Positions 8,718 to 18,175 of a stretch of DNA of 54,298 bases are shown here, one piece after another. This DNA comes from Virgisporangium aliadipatigenens (GTDB lineage Bacteria; Actinomycetota; Actinomycetes; Mycobacteriales; Micromonosporaceae): NCBI RefSeq assembly GCF_016863615.1, contig NZ_BOPF01000055.1, positions 1 to 54,298 of the forward strand. Reading direction: 5' to 3'. The number at the start of each line of letters is the position of its first letter. Within the stretch, counting starts at the first letter, position 1. Made by a program: the position numbers and the translations under genes. The notes under the pieces were generated by a model. That model made no database searches. It was not told the origin of the DNA and saw only the letters and a program-made list of their open reading frames with translations.

Positions 8718-10097
8718 ATGTCACAGGGGCGACAGACGCGCGCGCTCGTGGCGGGAGTGACGGCGTTCGCGCTGTGCTTCGGCGCGGCCGGCGCGATGCT
8801 GTGGCAGGGCGACTACCTGGCCGGACGCCTCGCCGGTGATCCGCCGACCGCGTGGCGCCCGGGCAGTGCGCCGGCGGCGCTGGCGGTCCTTCCGGCGGCG
8901 CAGGACGGCACATTGCCCGACCCCGCGAAGGTGGCGTCGGCGGTGACGCCCTTGGCCAGCGCGGCCGCCCTCGGCCCGAACGTCACCATGCACGTGATCG
9001 ACGTCGTTACCGGCCAGGTGCTGGCGGGCAAGGGCTCGGACACGCCGACGACGCCGGCCTCCACCATCAAGATCACGACGGCCGTGGCGGCGCTGAAGAC
9101 GTTCGGGCCGACGCATCGGTTCACGACGAAGGTGGTCGCCGGCAGCGCACCCGGGCAGGTCGTGCTCGTCGGCGCCGGCGACGCCACCATCGCCGGCGGC
9201 GCCACCGGCCGCTACCCGGGCGCGCCGAGCCTGACCGCGCTGGCCGGCCAGGTGAAGAACGCGCTCGGCGGGCAGGCCGTCACCTCGGTGGTGGTCGACG
9301 CGACGATCTTCGGCGAGCCGCGGGTCGGCCCGTGGGACAGCGACATCGCCACCAACGGCGTCGTCGCGCCGATCACCGGACTGATGGCCGACGGCGGGCG
9401 GGTCAACCCGAAGGACACCGCCGGCTCCACGCGCCGGTACACCGATCCCGATCTGGCCGCCGGTCAGATCTTCGCGAAGGCGCTCGGCGCCACCGGCACC
9501 GTCACCCGCGGCACCGCCCCGCAGGGCGCCGCGGAACTGGGCTCCGTGCAGTCCCAGCCGCTCGCGCACCAGGTCGAGTTCATGATCACCGACAGCGACA
9601 ACGTCATCGCCGAGTCGCTGGCCCGGCACGTGGCGATCAAGCGCGGCCAGCCGGCGACGTTCGAGGGCGGCGGGGTGGCGATCCGCGACGCCGTCGGCGA
9701 GCTGGGCCTGCCGGCGGCCGAACTCACCCAGGTCGACGGCAGCGGCCTCGCCCGCGGCGACCGCGTCAGCCCGTCCCTGCTGGCCGAGATCGTGGCCATG
9801 GCCGCCAAGCCCGAACATCCGGAGCTGCGCGCCCTCATCACCGGCCTCGCCGTCGCCAAGTACACCGGCACCCTGGCCGAACGCTTCGCCAAGCCCACCA
9901 TCGACGCCCCCGGCGCGGTGCGCGCCAAGACCGGCACGCTGCGCTCGGTCAGCGGCATCGCCGGAGTGGTCACCACGAAGGACGGGCGGCTGCTGGCGTT
10001 CGCGATCCTCGCCGACAACGTCCCGGTCGGTGGGACGGGCCCGGCACAGGACGCGCTCGACAAGATCGCCGTCGCCCTGGCGAACTGCGGCTGCTAA
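8718..10097 (+). CDS. dacB: D-alanyl-D-alanine carboxypeptidase/endopeptidase (PBP4 family, S13)
   Basis: The 459-residue protein starts at ATG 8718 after GGGGGAGG. An N-terminal signal/anchor helix (about 9-30) exports it. The penicillin-binding motifs are Ser115-x-x-Lys118 (STIK), Ser293-Asp-Asn (SDN) and Lys404-Thr-Gly (KTG), with the large S13 insert between the first two. It trims D-alanine from peptidoglycan stem peptides. It diverges from ppa and is followed by the metalloprotease-like gene and tilS, the same order as in mycobacteria. Confidence 0.93.
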   Translation: MSQGRQTRALVAGVTAFALCFGAAGAMLWQGDYLAGRLAGDPPTAWRPGSAPAALAVLPAAQDGTLPDPAKVASAVTPLASAAALGPNVTMHVIDVVTGQVLAGKGSDTPTTPASTIKITTAVAALKTFGPTHRFTTKVVAGSAPGQVVLVGAGDATIAGGATGRYPGAPSLTALAGQVKNALGGQAVTSVVVDATIFGEPRVGPWDSDIATNGVVAPITGLMADGGRVNPKDTAGSTRRYTDPDLAAGQIFAKALGATGTVTRGTAPQGAAELGSVQSQPLAHQVEFMITDSDNVIAESLARHVAIKRGQPATFEGGGVAIRDAVGELGLPAAELTQVDGSGLARGDRVSPSLLAEIVAMAAKPEHPELRALITGLAVAKYTGTLAERFAKPTIDAPGAVRAKTGTLRSVSGIAGVVTTKDGRLLAFAILADNVPVGGTGPAQDALDKIAVALANCGC

Positions 10098-10146
10098 ACC
10101 TCACAGCCAGCAACCGCGACGCCGGTCGCATGCGGCGACGGCCGGG

Positions 10147-10152
10147 TAACGT
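10147..10152 (+). promoter_or_regulatory. -10 box (TAACGT) of a likely leaderless transcript
   Basis: TAACGT is followed by six bases (GGGGGC) and then the ATG at 10159. There is no Shine-Dalgarno, so transcription probably starts at the A of the ATG. Confidence 0.5.
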
Positions 10153-10158
10153 GGGGGC

Positions 10159-11208
10159 ATGGTGCAGTTCGTCGATTGGGACGTCGCCGCGGCAACAGCC
10201 GGTGCGCTCGGCAAGTCCGGCCCCCGGGTCACCTACGAGGAGGCCGCCGCTGCCGTCACCGAGCTGCGCGACCTGACCGACGAGGCGGCCCGCCACGTCG
10301 CCGAGTACACCGGGCTCACCGCCCCGGCGGCCCCACCCGTGCGGATCGTCGACCGCCGCGACTGGGCCTCCGTCAACATCAACGGGCTGCGCGAGGTCGT
10401 CAACCCGCTCGCCGAACGCCTCGCCAACGGCAAGGTCGGCAACAACGTCGGCACCGCCATCGGTTCGCGGATGACCGGTGTGCAGGCCGGCACGGTGCTC
10501 GCCTACCTCTCCGGCCGGGTGCTCGGTCAGTACGAGGTGTTCTCCGGCGACCCGGGGCAGCTGCTCCTCGTCGCGCCCAACATCGTCGAGGCCGAACGGA
10601 AGCTCGGCGCCGACCCGCGCGACTTCCGGCTCTGGGTGTGCCTGCACGAGGTCACCCACCGGACGCAGTTCACCGCGGTGCCGTGGCTGCGCGCGCACTT
10701 CCTCGGCGAGGTCCAGGCGTTCGTGGACGCGTCGCAGCTGGACAAGGACCAGATGTTCGAGCGGGTGCGGCGCGGGGTGGCGACGGTCGCCGACGCCACG
10801 CGCAATCCGGACAGCCGCGCGTCCGTGCTGGACCTGGTGCAGACCCCCGCGCAGCGGGCCGTGCTGGACCGGCTGACCGCGCTGATGACGCTGCTCGAGG
10901 GGCACGCCGAGTTCGTCATGGACGGGGTGGGGCCGGAGGTCGTGCCGTCCGTCGCGGAGATCCGCGCCAAGTTCAACCGGCGGCGCAGCGAGGGCAACCC
11001 TGTGGAGAAGATGGTCCGGCGGCTGATCGGCATCGAGGTCAAGATGCGCCAGTACGCCGAGGGACGTCGGTTCGTGCACAAGGTCGTCGAGCGGGTCGGG
11101 ATGTCCGCGTTCAACAAGATCTGGTCGTCGCCGCTGACCCTGCCCCGCCTTCCCGAGCTCTCCGACCCGGACCTCTGGGTCGCGCGGGTCGCCCCGGTCG
11201 CCGGCTGA
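10159..11208 (+). CDS. Zincin-like metalloprotease family protein (DUF2342)
   Basis: The 349-residue protein carries a zincin motif, HEVTH, within LWVCLHEVTHRTQF, followed by a glutamate-containing helix (LGEVQAF). It belongs to the actinobacterial DUF2342 family, sometimes labelled 'coenzyme F420 biosynthesis-associated'. The substrate is unknown. The gene lies between dacB and tilS as in mycobacteria and stops three bases before the tilS start, so the two are probably cotranscribed. The start is inferred to be leaderless. Confidence 0.88.
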   Translation: MVQFVDWDVAAATAGALGKSGPRVTYEEAAAAVTELRDLTDEAARHVAEYTGLTAPAAPPVRIVDRRDWASVNINGLREVVNPLAERLANGKVGNNVGTAIGSRMTGVQAGTVLAYLSGRVLGQYEVFSGDPGQLLLVAPNIVEAERKLGADPRDFRLWVCLHEVTHRTQFTAVPWLRAHFLGEVQAFVDASQLDKDQMFERVRRGVATVADATRNPDSRASVLDLVQTPAQRAVLDRLTALMTLLEGHAEFVMDGVGPEVVPSVAEIRAKFNRRRSEGNPVEKMVRRLIGIEVKMRQYAEGRRFVHKVVERVGMSAFNKIWSSPLTLPRLPELSDPDLWVARVAPVAG

Positions 11209-11211
11209 TCG

Positions 11212-12183
11212 GTGGCAGGGCTCGCCCCTCCCGTCGCCGCCGTCCGGGTCGCCGTTCGACGAGCACTTCTGGGGGAACGCCCGGAGCGGCGTGTCCTGAT
11301 CGCGTGCTCCGGGGGAGCGGACTCGCTCGCGCTGGCGGCGGCGGCGGCGTTCGTGGCGCCCCGGTTGGGGCTCCACTGTGGACTGATCACGGTCGACCAC
11401 CGGCTGCAGGAGGGCTCCGGCGCGCGGGCCGAGAGCGTCGCCGCGTGGGGCCGGGAGGCCGGCCTGGCGCCGTCGATCGGCGTCGCCGTCGACGTGACCG
11501 GCCGGCCGGGCGGCCCCGAGGCGGCCGCGCGTGCGGCCCGGTACGAGGCCCTGTGCGCCACCGCGCGCGAGGTGGGCGCGTCGACCGTCCTGTTGGGACA
11601 CACCCGTGACGACCAGGCCGAGACGGTGCTGCTGGCGCTGGCGCGCGGCGGCGGCCCGCGGGGCCTGGCGGGGATGCCGTCCCGGCGGGAGATCGACGGG
11701 ATCGCGTTCCTGCGGCCGTTGCTGGACATCCGGCGGGCGGAGACCCGGGCCGCGTGCCTCGCGCTCGGGTTGACGCCCTGGGACGATCCGCACAACGCCG
11801 ATCCGGCCTTCGCGCGGGCGCGGGTACGGGGTGCGCTGCCGACCCTCGTTCACACACTGGGTCCGAAGGTGATCGACAACCTGGCGCGCGCGGCGGCCCT
11901 GATCGCCGCGGACAATGCCGCCCTGGACGCGCTCGCCGCCCGCGCCGCGGAGGCCGCCCGCGATGGCGACGGCCTCTCCGCGGCCACCCTCGCCGCCGAA
12001 CCGGCCGCCACCCGCACCCGCGTGCTGCGCCTCTACGCGGCCGAACTCGGCGCGAAGGCGCTCTCGCAGCGGCACATCGCGGCGCTCGACGCGCTGGTGT
12101 GCCAGTGGCGCGGCCAGGGGCCGGTGGCGCTGCCCGGCGGGATCCGCGTGGCGCGCCGCGACGGTCGCCTGCTGCAGGTTTAG
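11212..12183 (+). CDS. tilS: tRNA(Ile)-lysidine synthase
   Basis: The 323-residue N-type ATP pyrophosphatase carries the PP-loop SGGADS at residues 33-38. TilS converts the wobble cytidine of tRNA-Ile(CAU) to lysidine, switching the codon read from AUG to AUA. The C-terminal substrate-binding domain is short, as in other actinobacterial TilS. The GTG start lies four bases after the previous stop codon. In mycobacteria hpt follows directly; here three extra genes intervene. Confidence 0.93.
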   Translation: MAGLAPPVAAVRVAVRRALLGERPERRVLIACSGGADSLALAAAAAFVAPRLGLHCGLITVDHRLQEGSGARAESVAAWGREAGLAPSIGVAVDVTGRPGGPEAAARAARYEALCATAREVGASTVLLGHTRDDQAETVLLALARGGGPRGLAGMPSRREIDGIAFLRPLLDIRRAETRAACLALGLTPWDDPHNADPAFARARVRGALPTLVHTLGPKVIDNLARAAALIAADNAALDALAARAAEAARDGDGLSAATLAAEPAATRTRVLRLYAAELGAKALSQRHIAALDALVCQWRGQGPVALPGGIRVARRDGRLLQV

Positions 12184-12218
12184 GCTTCCATCGATCGATC
12201 GAGGGCAGGGGTGCACAC

Positions 12219-13823
12219 GTGACCTGGGTTCCGCATCTGCGACGCAAGCCGCTGCACGCCCCGCGCGGCGTCGTGGCGACCAGCCAGCCGCTCGCCGCCG
12301 CCGCCGGGATGGCCGTGCTGCGCAGGGGCGGCAACGCCGTCGACGCCGCCATCGCGACGGCCGTCACGCTCGCGATCACCCAGCCCGGCTCGAACGACAT
12401 CGGCAGCGACCTGTTCGCCCTCGTCTGGGACGGCCGCCGGCTGCACGGGCTGAACGCCTCCGGACGTTCGCCGGCCGGGCTGACCCTCGAACGCGCGCAG
12501 GCGCACGCGGAGGCGCCGGTGGCCGCGCTCGGCGGGACGCAGGGGACGGCGGCGCGGGCCGTTCCGGCGCGGGGCTGGCTGCCGGTGACCGTGCCCGGTG
12601 CCCCCGGCGGCTGGCGCGACCTGCACGAACGCTTCGGCGGGCTGCCGTTCCGCACGCTCTTCGAGGACGCGATCTGGTACGCCGAGCACGGCTGGCCGGT
12701 GTCGCCGACGACGGCGTTCCACTGGGGCAGGGCGGGCGTGGGGCTGTCCGGGCCGGAGTTCGCGGAGTGGCTGCGGGTCTTCAAGCCCGGCGGGCGCGCC
12801 CCGGCGGCCGGCGAGCACTTCACGAACGCCGACGCGGGCCGCACGCTCAGGCTGATCGCCGAGACCGGCGCGGACTCGTTCTACCGGGGCGAGACGGCCA
12901 AGGCGCTGGTGGCGTTCGCCGCGGAGACCGGTGGGCTGCTGACCGCCGAGGATCTCGCCGAGCACACCTCCACCTGGGTGGACCCCGTCTCGACCGGCTA
13001 CCGCGATCACGAGCTGTGGGAGATCCCGCCGAACGGCCAGGGCGTCGCGGCCTTGCAGGCGCTGGCCGTGCTCGACGGGTTCGCGGGCACGCAGTCGGTG
13101 CACACCCAGATCGAGGCGATGAAGCTCGGGTTCGCCGACGCGCACGCGTACGTGGCCGACCCGTCGACGTCGGTCCCCGCCGAGGCACTGCTGGCGCCGG
13201 AGTACGTCGCGGCGCGGCGGGCGCTCATCGGCGACAAGGCCGGCGATCCCGGACCGGGCGACCCGGCCAGGGGCGGCACCGTCTACCTGTGCACCGCCGA
13301 CTCGGACGGCATGATGGTCAGCCTCATCCAGTCCAACTACATGGGCTTCGGCTCGCACGTGGTGGCCCCGGGCACCGGCTTCACCCTGCAGAACCGCGGC
13401 GCCGGGTTCAGTCTCGACGCCGGCCACCCTAACGTCGTCGCGCCGCACAAGCGGCCGTACCACACGATCATCCCGGGCTTCCTGACGCGGGGCGGGGCGG
13501 CGGTGGGGCCGTTCGGCGTGATGGGCGGCCACATGCAGCCCCAGGGGCACGTCCAGATGGTGCTGTCCACAGTGGACGACGGCCTCGACCCGCAGGCCGC
13601 GCTCGACAGGCCCCGCTGGTACTGGCACGCCGGCAAACGGGTCCACGTCGAGCCGGACGTGCCCGCGGAGGTGCAGGACGACCTGCGCGACCGCGGCCAC
13701 GAGCTGACCGTGACCGACGACCCGCCCTTCTACGGCTTCGGCCAGGCGATCTGGCGCGGCGCGGACGGCGGCCTGGTGGCCGGCACCGAACCGAGGGCCG
13801 ACGGCGCCGCCCTGGGCTACTGA
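12219..13823 (+). CDS. Gamma-glutamyltransferase family N-terminal nucleophile hydrolase
   Basis: The 534-residue protein belongs to the GGT family. The large-subunit part (RGGNAVDAAIA near residue 40) is followed by a probable autoprocessing site at Thr354 in GGTVYLC, and GFGSHVVAPGTGF follows in the small subunit. It resembles the YwrD-like branch more than classical glutathione-cleaving GGT, so the substrate is uncertain. No signal peptide is seen, suggesting a cytoplasmic enzyme. The start is GTG 12219 after AGGGCAGGGG. It is not part of the usual tilS-hpt neighbourhood and converges on a GlxA-type regulator. Confidence 0.85.
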   Translation: MTWVPHLRRKPLHAPRGVVATSQPLAAAAGMAVLRRGGNAVDAAIATAVTLAITQPGSNDIGSDLFALVWDGRRLHGLNASGRSPAGLTLERAQAHAEAPVAALGGTQGTAARAVPARGWLPVTVPGAPGGWRDLHERFGGLPFRTLFEDAIWYAEHGWPVSPTTAFHWGRAGVGLSGPEFAEWLRVFKPGGRAPAAGEHFTNADAGRTLRLIAETGADSFYRGETAKALVAFAAETGGLLTAEDLAEHTSTWVDPVSTGYRDHELWEIPPNGQGVAALQALAVLDGFAGTQSVHTQIEAMKLGFADAHAYVADPSTSVPAEALLAPEYVAARRALIGDKAGDPGPGDPARGGTVYLCTADSDGMMVSLIQSNYMGFGSHVVAPGTGFTLQNRGAGFSLDAGHPNVVAPHKRPYHTIIPGFLTRGGAAVGPFGVMGGHMQPQGHVQMVLSTVDDGLDPQAALDRPRWYWHAGKRVHVEPDVPAEVQDDLRDRGHELTVTDDPPFYGFGQAIWRGADGGLVAGTEPRADGAALGY

Positions 13824-13864
13824 CGCGCCGGATTTCTTACCGCACGCGAGCCCGGCAGCGGAGC

Positions 13865-13892
13865 GGTCGATCACGCCGAAGGCGGATCGACC
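13865..13892. terminator. Hairpin between convergent genes
   Basis: GGTCGAT (13865-13871) pairs with ATCGACC (13886-13892), enclosing a second stem GCC/GGC with a GAA loop. It lies in the 130-bp gap between the convergent GGT and regulator genes. Nothing else was recognised in that gap. Confidence 0.45.
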
Positions 13893-13953
13893 CGGAGCGG
13901 TGCGCGCGGGAGCGTACGGTCGCGCGCCCGACGGACGCGCGTAAAAACTCTCT

Positions 13954-14910
13954 CTAGGCGGCTTTTCCTTTGAACGTGGCACGGTAGGAGTTCGGGCTCG
14001 TCTTCATGCGGCGGGTGAAGTGGTGGCGCAGGGTGGCGGCGCTGCCCAACCCGGTGCGGAGCGCGATGGCGTCCACGCCGAGGTCGGTGTCCTCGAGTAG
14101 GCGGCGGGCGAGCAGTACGCGCTGCGCGATCAGCCAGTCGTGCGGCGTCGCCCCCGTCTCCGCCCGGAACCGGCGCGCGAACGTCCGCGGCGCCATGTGC
14201 GCCCGCGCGGCCAGCGACTCCACCGTGTGCGCCTCGTGGAGCGTCTCAAGAACGACCGTCAGCAGGGGCTGCAGGGTCGGCGCCTCGGACGTGCGCGGCA
14301 TCGGCGTCTCGATGAACTGCGCCTGCCCGCCCTCGCGGTGCGGCGGCACCACCATCCGCCGGGCCAGCGCGGTCGCCACCGACGAACCGTGCTCCTGGCG
14401 CACCAGGTGCAGGCACAGGTCGATGCTGGCGGCGGTGCCGGCGCTGGTCAGGATGTTGTCGTCGACCACGTAGAGCACATTGGGGTCGATCTTCGCCGCC
14501 GGATGGCGGCTCGCGAGCTCGTCGGTGTGCCGCCAGTGCGTGGTGCAGCACCGGTCGTCGAGCAGTCCCGCGACCCCCAACGCGTACGCCCCCGAGCACA
14601 CGCTCATCACGTAGGCCCCGCGCGCGGCGGCCCGGCGCAACGCCTCCAGGACCTCCTCCGGCGGGTCCACAGACGTGTCGTAAGGCGGAACGGCCACCAG
14701 GTCCGCCTGCTCCAGCCGCTCCAGACCGTGGCTCGGCGTCAGCGCGAACCCGGCCTGCGTCCGCACCGGCGCACCGTCCGGCGAGCAGACCGCGAAGTCG
14801 TAGCCGGGCAGGCCGTCGGCGGTCCGGTCGTAGCCGAACACCTCGCACAACACACCCAGCTCGAAGACGGCGACCTCGGGCAGGACCAGGACCGCGACGT
14901 TGGCGAGCAT
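13954..14910 (-). CDS. GlxA-type transcriptional regulator (DJ-1/PfpI domain plus AraC helix-turn-helix)
   Basis: The 318-residue protein joins an N-terminal DJ-1/PfpI-like domain (about 1-190, with the nucleophile-elbow-like VCSGAYAL near residue 100) to a C-terminal AraC/XylS double helix-turn-helix (about 215-315). Such regulators usually control neighbouring catabolic or transport genes in response to an unknown ligand. It diverges from a 42-codon membrane peptide gene and converges on the GGT gene. The upstream region has TAGCCT eight bases before the ATG and no Shine-Dalgarno. The target is unknown. Confidence 0.9.
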   Translation of the reverse strand: MLANVAVLVLPEVAVFELGVLCEVFGYDRTADGLPGYDFAVCSPDGAPVRTQAGFALTPSHGLERLEQADLVAVPPYDTSVDPPEEVLEALRRAAARGAYVMSVCSGAYALGVAGLLDDRCCTTHWRHTDELASRHPAAKIDPNVLYVVDDNILTSAGTAASIDLCLHLVRQEHGSSVATALARRMVVPPHREGGQAQFIETPMPRTSEAPTLQPLLTVVLETLHEAHTVESLAARAHMAPRTFARRFRAETGATPHDWLIAQRVLLARRLLEDTDLGVDAIALRTGLGSAATLRHHFTRRMKTSPNSYRATFKGKAA

Positions 14911-15049
14911 GGTTCAGAAGGCTACCGCAAAGGTGGCAGGATGTTGAAGGTGCGTGGCGTTTCTGCCACTGTCGCCGCGGCTCGGGCGGGACCATGCTGG
15001 AAGCACAACCGGTGCACCGGCCAGACCACTCGAGACCTAAGGACTGGCC

Positions 15050-15178
15050 ATGGAACTCGCTCTCTTCGTCTTTCTGCTCTGGCTCGTCGTCGCCTCGGCG
15101 GCCGGCTGGACCTCCGACACGCGCGACAGCGCCGACTGGCACGAGACCCACGAAGGTCTCCGGGTAAGCCGTCGGTGA
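15050..15178 (+). CDS. Small single-helix membrane protein, 42 residues
   Basis: The ATG at 15050 follows AAGGA by six bases. The protein starts MELALFVFLLWLVVAS, a hydrophobic helix, and continues with a polar tail (TSDTRDSADWHETHEG). It ends at TGA 15176-15178. No function is known to me. It is divergent from the GlxA-type regulator, which may control it. The strong ribosome binding site and clean membrane-helix/polar-tail layout support a real gene despite its length. Confidence 0.6.
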   Translation: MELALFVFLLWLVVASAAGWTSDTRDSADWHETHEGLRVSRR

Positions 15179-15304
15179 CCGTCCGGCGGCACCTCTTACC
15201 CGCCGTCGCGGCCGGTTCGACCGGCTGCGACGGCGGATTGTGAAATACGCCGGAACATCAGACCCCGCCCCTCCTTCGCCGGGATCATGCGGCACCCTTG
15301 TCGC

Positions 15305-15877
15305 ATGGCCGAAGGCTCGTGGTACGCCGACGACATCGACCGCATGATCGTGACCGAGGAGGACATCCGCACCAGGACCGACGAGCTGGCCAAACAGGTG
15401 GCCGCCGACTTCGCCGATTCGGAGTCGGTGCTCCTGGTGGGAGTGCTCAAGGGCGCCATCATGTTCATGGCGGACTTCGCCCGCGCGCTCGGCCGGTACG
15501 GCCCGCCGGTCGAGGTGGAGTTCATGGCCGTCTCCTCCTACGGGCAGGGCACCACGTCTTCCGGTGTCGTGCGCATCCTCAAGGACCTCGACCGCGACAT
15601 CGCGGGACGCAGCGTGATCGTCGTCGAGGACATCGTCGACTCCGGGCTCACCCTGTCGTGGCTTCTCAAGTACCTCGCCAGTCGGTCGGCCAAGTCGGTC
15701 GACGTGGTGACGCTGCTGCGCAAGCCCGACGCCGTGCGGGTACAGGTCCCGGTGCGCTACGTCGGGTTCGACATTCCCTCGGAATTCGTCGTCGGATACG
15801 GGCTCGACTACGCGGAGCGCTATCGGGAACTGCCCGGAGTGGGCGTGCTGAAGCCGTCGGTCTACGGGCGTTCCTGA
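15305..15877 (+). CDS. hpt: Hypoxanthine phosphoribosyltransferase
   Basis: The 190-residue enzyme of purine salvage transfers phosphoribose from PRPP to hypoxanthine or guanine. The PRPP-binding motif is visible in [12 protein letters not shown], and [12 protein letters not shown] matches the active-site flap region. I chose ATG 15305 ([12 protein letters not shown]), which fits family N-termini. An in-frame ATG at 15287 would add six residues. Neither has a Shine-Dalgarno; CACCCT six bases before 15305 may be a leaderless -10. ftsH follows after a 200-bp leader. Confidence 0.93.
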   Translation: MAEGSWYADDIDRMIVTEEDIRTRTDELAKQVAADFADSESVLLVGVLKGAIMFMADFARALGRYGPPVEVEFMAVSSYGQGTTSSGVVRILKDLDRDIAGRSVIVVEDIVDSGLTLSWLLKYLASRSAKSVDVVTLLRKPDAVRVQVPVRYVGFDIPSEFVVGYGLDYAERYRELPGVGVLKPSVYGRS

Positions 15878-15975
15878 CGAATTAGGCCCATTTGCCGCCT
15901 GCGAGGGCTGTGAATCCCCCAAGGTGTTAACGGGCGATCCACGACACCTCCAAGCACGGTGTACCGTCAAATAAC

Positions 15976-15997
15976 CGGATGCCGAGGGCGGCATCCG
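15976..15997 (+). other. Hairpin in the hpt-ftsH intergenic region
   Basis: CGGATGCC (15976-15983) and GGCATCCG (15990-15997) form a perfect 8-bp stem with loop GAGGGC. It lies about 100 bases after the hpt stop and 80 before ftsH. It could end hpt transcription or be part of the ftsH leader. The rest of the 200-bp gap shows no gene. Confidence 0.4.
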
Positions 15998-16044
15998 TCC
16001 CCGTTCCGGCACCCGGCCAGGCGGGGGTGACGGTCTTACCGATC

Positions 16045-16070
16045 GGGAGGGGCCGGGCGCACGGCGCCCG
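16045..16070 (+). promoter_or_regulatory. ftsH Shine-Dalgarno followed by a 7-bp hairpin
   Basis: GGGAGG (16045-16050) lies 28 bases before the ftsH ATG, too far for ordinary initiation. Between them CGGGCGC (16054-16060) pairs with GCGCCCG (16064-16070). Folding this hairpin removes 17 bases and brings the site to about 11 bases from the ATG. No in-frame alternative start occurs between the Shine-Dalgarno and the ATG. Confidence 0.5.
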
Positions 16071-16078
16071 ACGACGAT

Positions 16079-18088
16079 ATGGAACGTACGCGTTTGCTCC
16101 GCCGGCCGCTGGTGTGGATCATCCTGGTGATCGCCGGCGCGATAGCCCTGAGTTACCTGATCTCGGGCGGTCCGAGCTACACCAAGTGGGACACCTCTTC
16201 GGTGCTCAGCAACCTGCGCTCGGGCCAAGCCAAGATGGTGGTGCTCGAGGACAAGGAGCAGACGCTCAACCTCGAGCTCAAGCAAGCCGTCGAGGTCAAG
16301 GGCACCAAGACCACCCGGGTGCAGGCATCGATCCCCGCCGAGTCCATGGACGAGCTGCAGGCCGAGCTGGACAAGCTCGTCGCCGAAGGCAAGATCACGA
16401 AGTACGACACGAAGGTCACCAAGGACAGCATCTTCGTCAGCCTGCTGGTCAACCTGCTGCCGATCGCGGTGCTGGTGATCCTGCTGCTGCTGTTCATGTC
16501 GCAGATGCAGGGCGGTGGCTCCCGGGTCCTCAACTTCGGCAAGTCCAAGGCGAAGCTCATCTCGAAGGACACGCCGAAGACGACGTTCGCCGACGTGGCC
16601 GGCTCCGACGAGGCCGTCGAGGAGCTGCACGAGATCAAGGACTTCCTGCAGGCGCCGGCCAAGTACCAGGCGCTCGGGGCGAAGATCCCCAAGGGCGTGC
16701 TGCTCTACGGGCCGCCCGGTACCGGTAAGACGCTGCTCGCACGGGCCGTCGCCGGTGAGGCCGGGGTGCCGTTCTACTCGATCTCCGGCTCGGACTTCGT
16801 CGAGATGTTCGTCGGTGTCGGTGCCTCCCGCGTGCGGGACCTCTTCGAGCAGGCCAAGGCGAACGCCCCCGCGATCGTGTTCGTGGACGAGATCGACGCC
16901 GTCGGCCGGCATCGTGGCGCCGGCCTCGGTGGCGGGCACGACGAGCGGGAGCAGACGCTCAACCAGCTGCTTGTCGAGATGGACGGGTTCGACACCAAGG
17001 GCGGCGTCATTCTCATCGCCGCCACCAACCGGCCCGACATCCTCGACCCCGCGCTGCTGCGCCCCGGGCGCTTCGACCGGCAGATCGCCGTCGACCGGCC
17101 CGACATGGAGGGCCGCAAGGCGATCCTGCGGGTGCACGCCAAGGGCAAGCCGTTCGCGCCGGACGTCGACCTCGACTCGGTAGCCCGCCGCACGCCCGGC
17201 TTCACCGGTGCCGACCTGGCCAACGTCATCAACGAGTCGGCCCTGCTGACCGCCCGGCACAACAAGAAGGCGATCATCAACGACAACCTCGAAGAGGCCA
17301 TCGACCGGGTGATCGCGGGGCCGGAACGCAAGACGCGGGCGATGAGCGACCACGAGAAGAAGATCACCGCGTTCCACGAGGCCGGGCACGCGCTCGTCGC
17401 CTGGGCGCTGCCGCACTCGGCGCCGGTGCACAAGGTGACGATCCTTCCGCGTGGCCGTTCGCTCGGGCACACGCTCGTGCTGCCGACCGAGGACAAGTAC
17501 ACGCAGACCCGCGCCGAGATGATCGACACCCTGGCGTACGCCCTGGGTGGCCGCGCCGCCGAGGAGCTCGTCTTCCACGAGCCCACCACCGGTGCCGGTA
17601 ACGACATCGAGAAGGCCACCGGGTTGGCCCGCGCCATGATCACCGAGTACGGCATGAGCAGCAAGCTCGGTGCCGTCAAGTACGGCCAGACCAACGGCGA
17701 GCCGTTCCTGGGGCGCACCATGGGCCACGAACGGGACTACTCGGAGAAGGTCGCCGCCGAGATCGACGGCGAGGTGCGTGCCCTGATCGAGCTGGCGCAC
17801 GACGAGGCGTGGGAGATCCTGGTCGAGTACCGGGACGTCCTCGACAACATCGTCGAGGAGCTGTTCGAGAAGGAAACCATCAGCCAGGCCGACATGGCCC
17901 GCATCTGCGAGCGCGTCGAGAAGCGCCCGCCGATGGCGCCGTACAGCACCAACGGTCGCCGTCGCCGGCCGGCCGTCGGCGCCAACGGCAGCGACGCCGC
18001 GGCCCTGCCCCCGCCGCCCCCGCACGACGAGCAGTCGTCGGTCAGCGTGGGCAAGGCGGGCGACACCAGCACCGAAGGCGTCCACTGA
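16079..18088 (+). CDS. ftsH: ATP-dependent zinc metalloprotease FtsH
   Basis: The 669-residue membrane AAA+ protease degrades damaged and regulatory membrane proteins. Two membrane helices (about 11-30 and 121-143) flank a small extracytoplasmic domain. The AAA domain has Walker A GPPGTGKT (211-218), Walker B IVFVDEID and the second region of homology [16 protein letters not shown]. The zinc site is HEAGH (433-437). The C-terminal 50 residues are Pro/Ala/Gly-rich and probably disordered. A strong terminator follows the gene, separating it from folE. Confidence 0.97.
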   Translation: MERTRLLRRPLVWIILVIAGAIALSYLISGGPSYTKWDTSSVLSNLRSGQAKMVVLEDKEQTLNLELKQAVEVKGTKTTRVQASIPAESMDELQAELDKLVAEGKITKYDTKVTKDSIFVSLLVNLLPIAVLVILLLLFMSQMQGGGSRVLNFGKSKAKLISKDTPKTTFADVAGSDEAVEELHEIKDFLQAPAKYQALGAKIPKGVLLYGPPGTGKTLLARAVAGEAGVPFYSISGSDFVEMFVGVGASRVRDLFEQAKANAPAIVFVDEIDAVGRHRGAGLGGGHDEREQTLNQLLVEMDGFDTKGGVILIAATNRPDILDPALLRPGRFDRQIAVDRPDMEGRKAILRVHAKGKPFAPDVDLDSVARRTPGFTGADLANVINESALLTARHNKKAIINDNLEEAIDRVIAGPERKTRAMSDHEKKITAFHEAGHALVAWALPHSAPVHKVTILPRGRSLGHTLVLPTEDKYTQTRAEMIDTLAYALGGRAAEELVFHEPTTGAGNDIEKATGLARAMITEYGMSSKLGAVKYGQTNGEPFLGRTMGHERDYSEKVAAEIDGEVRALIELAHDEAWEILVEYRDVLDNIVEELFEKETISQADMARICERVEKRPPMAPYSTNGRRRRPAVGANGSDAAALPPPPPHDEQSSVSVGKAGDTSTEGVH

Positions 18089-18105
18089 ACACCTGAACAT
18101 CACCA

Positions 18106-18147
18106 GCGTCGGCCCCGTCCCACTTCGGACGGGGCCGACGCCGTTTT
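18106..18147 (+). terminator. Strong intrinsic terminator after ftsH
   Basis: A perfect 15-bp stem (18106-18120 with 18127-18141) has a CACTTC loop and is followed by a TTTT run (18144-18147). It lies between ftsH and folE on the same strand, so folE probably has its own promoter; a TACCGT box at 18162-18167 precedes the folE start. Confidence 0.88.
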
Positions 18148-18175
18148 CGCAGCAGCCGTTGTACCGTCGGGAGCC

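Noticed and set aside
13560-13580. Further DnaA-like TGTCCACA sequences inside coding regions
   Set aside because: Single partial matches inside GC-rich coding sequence are expected by chance and lack the paired intergenic arrangement.
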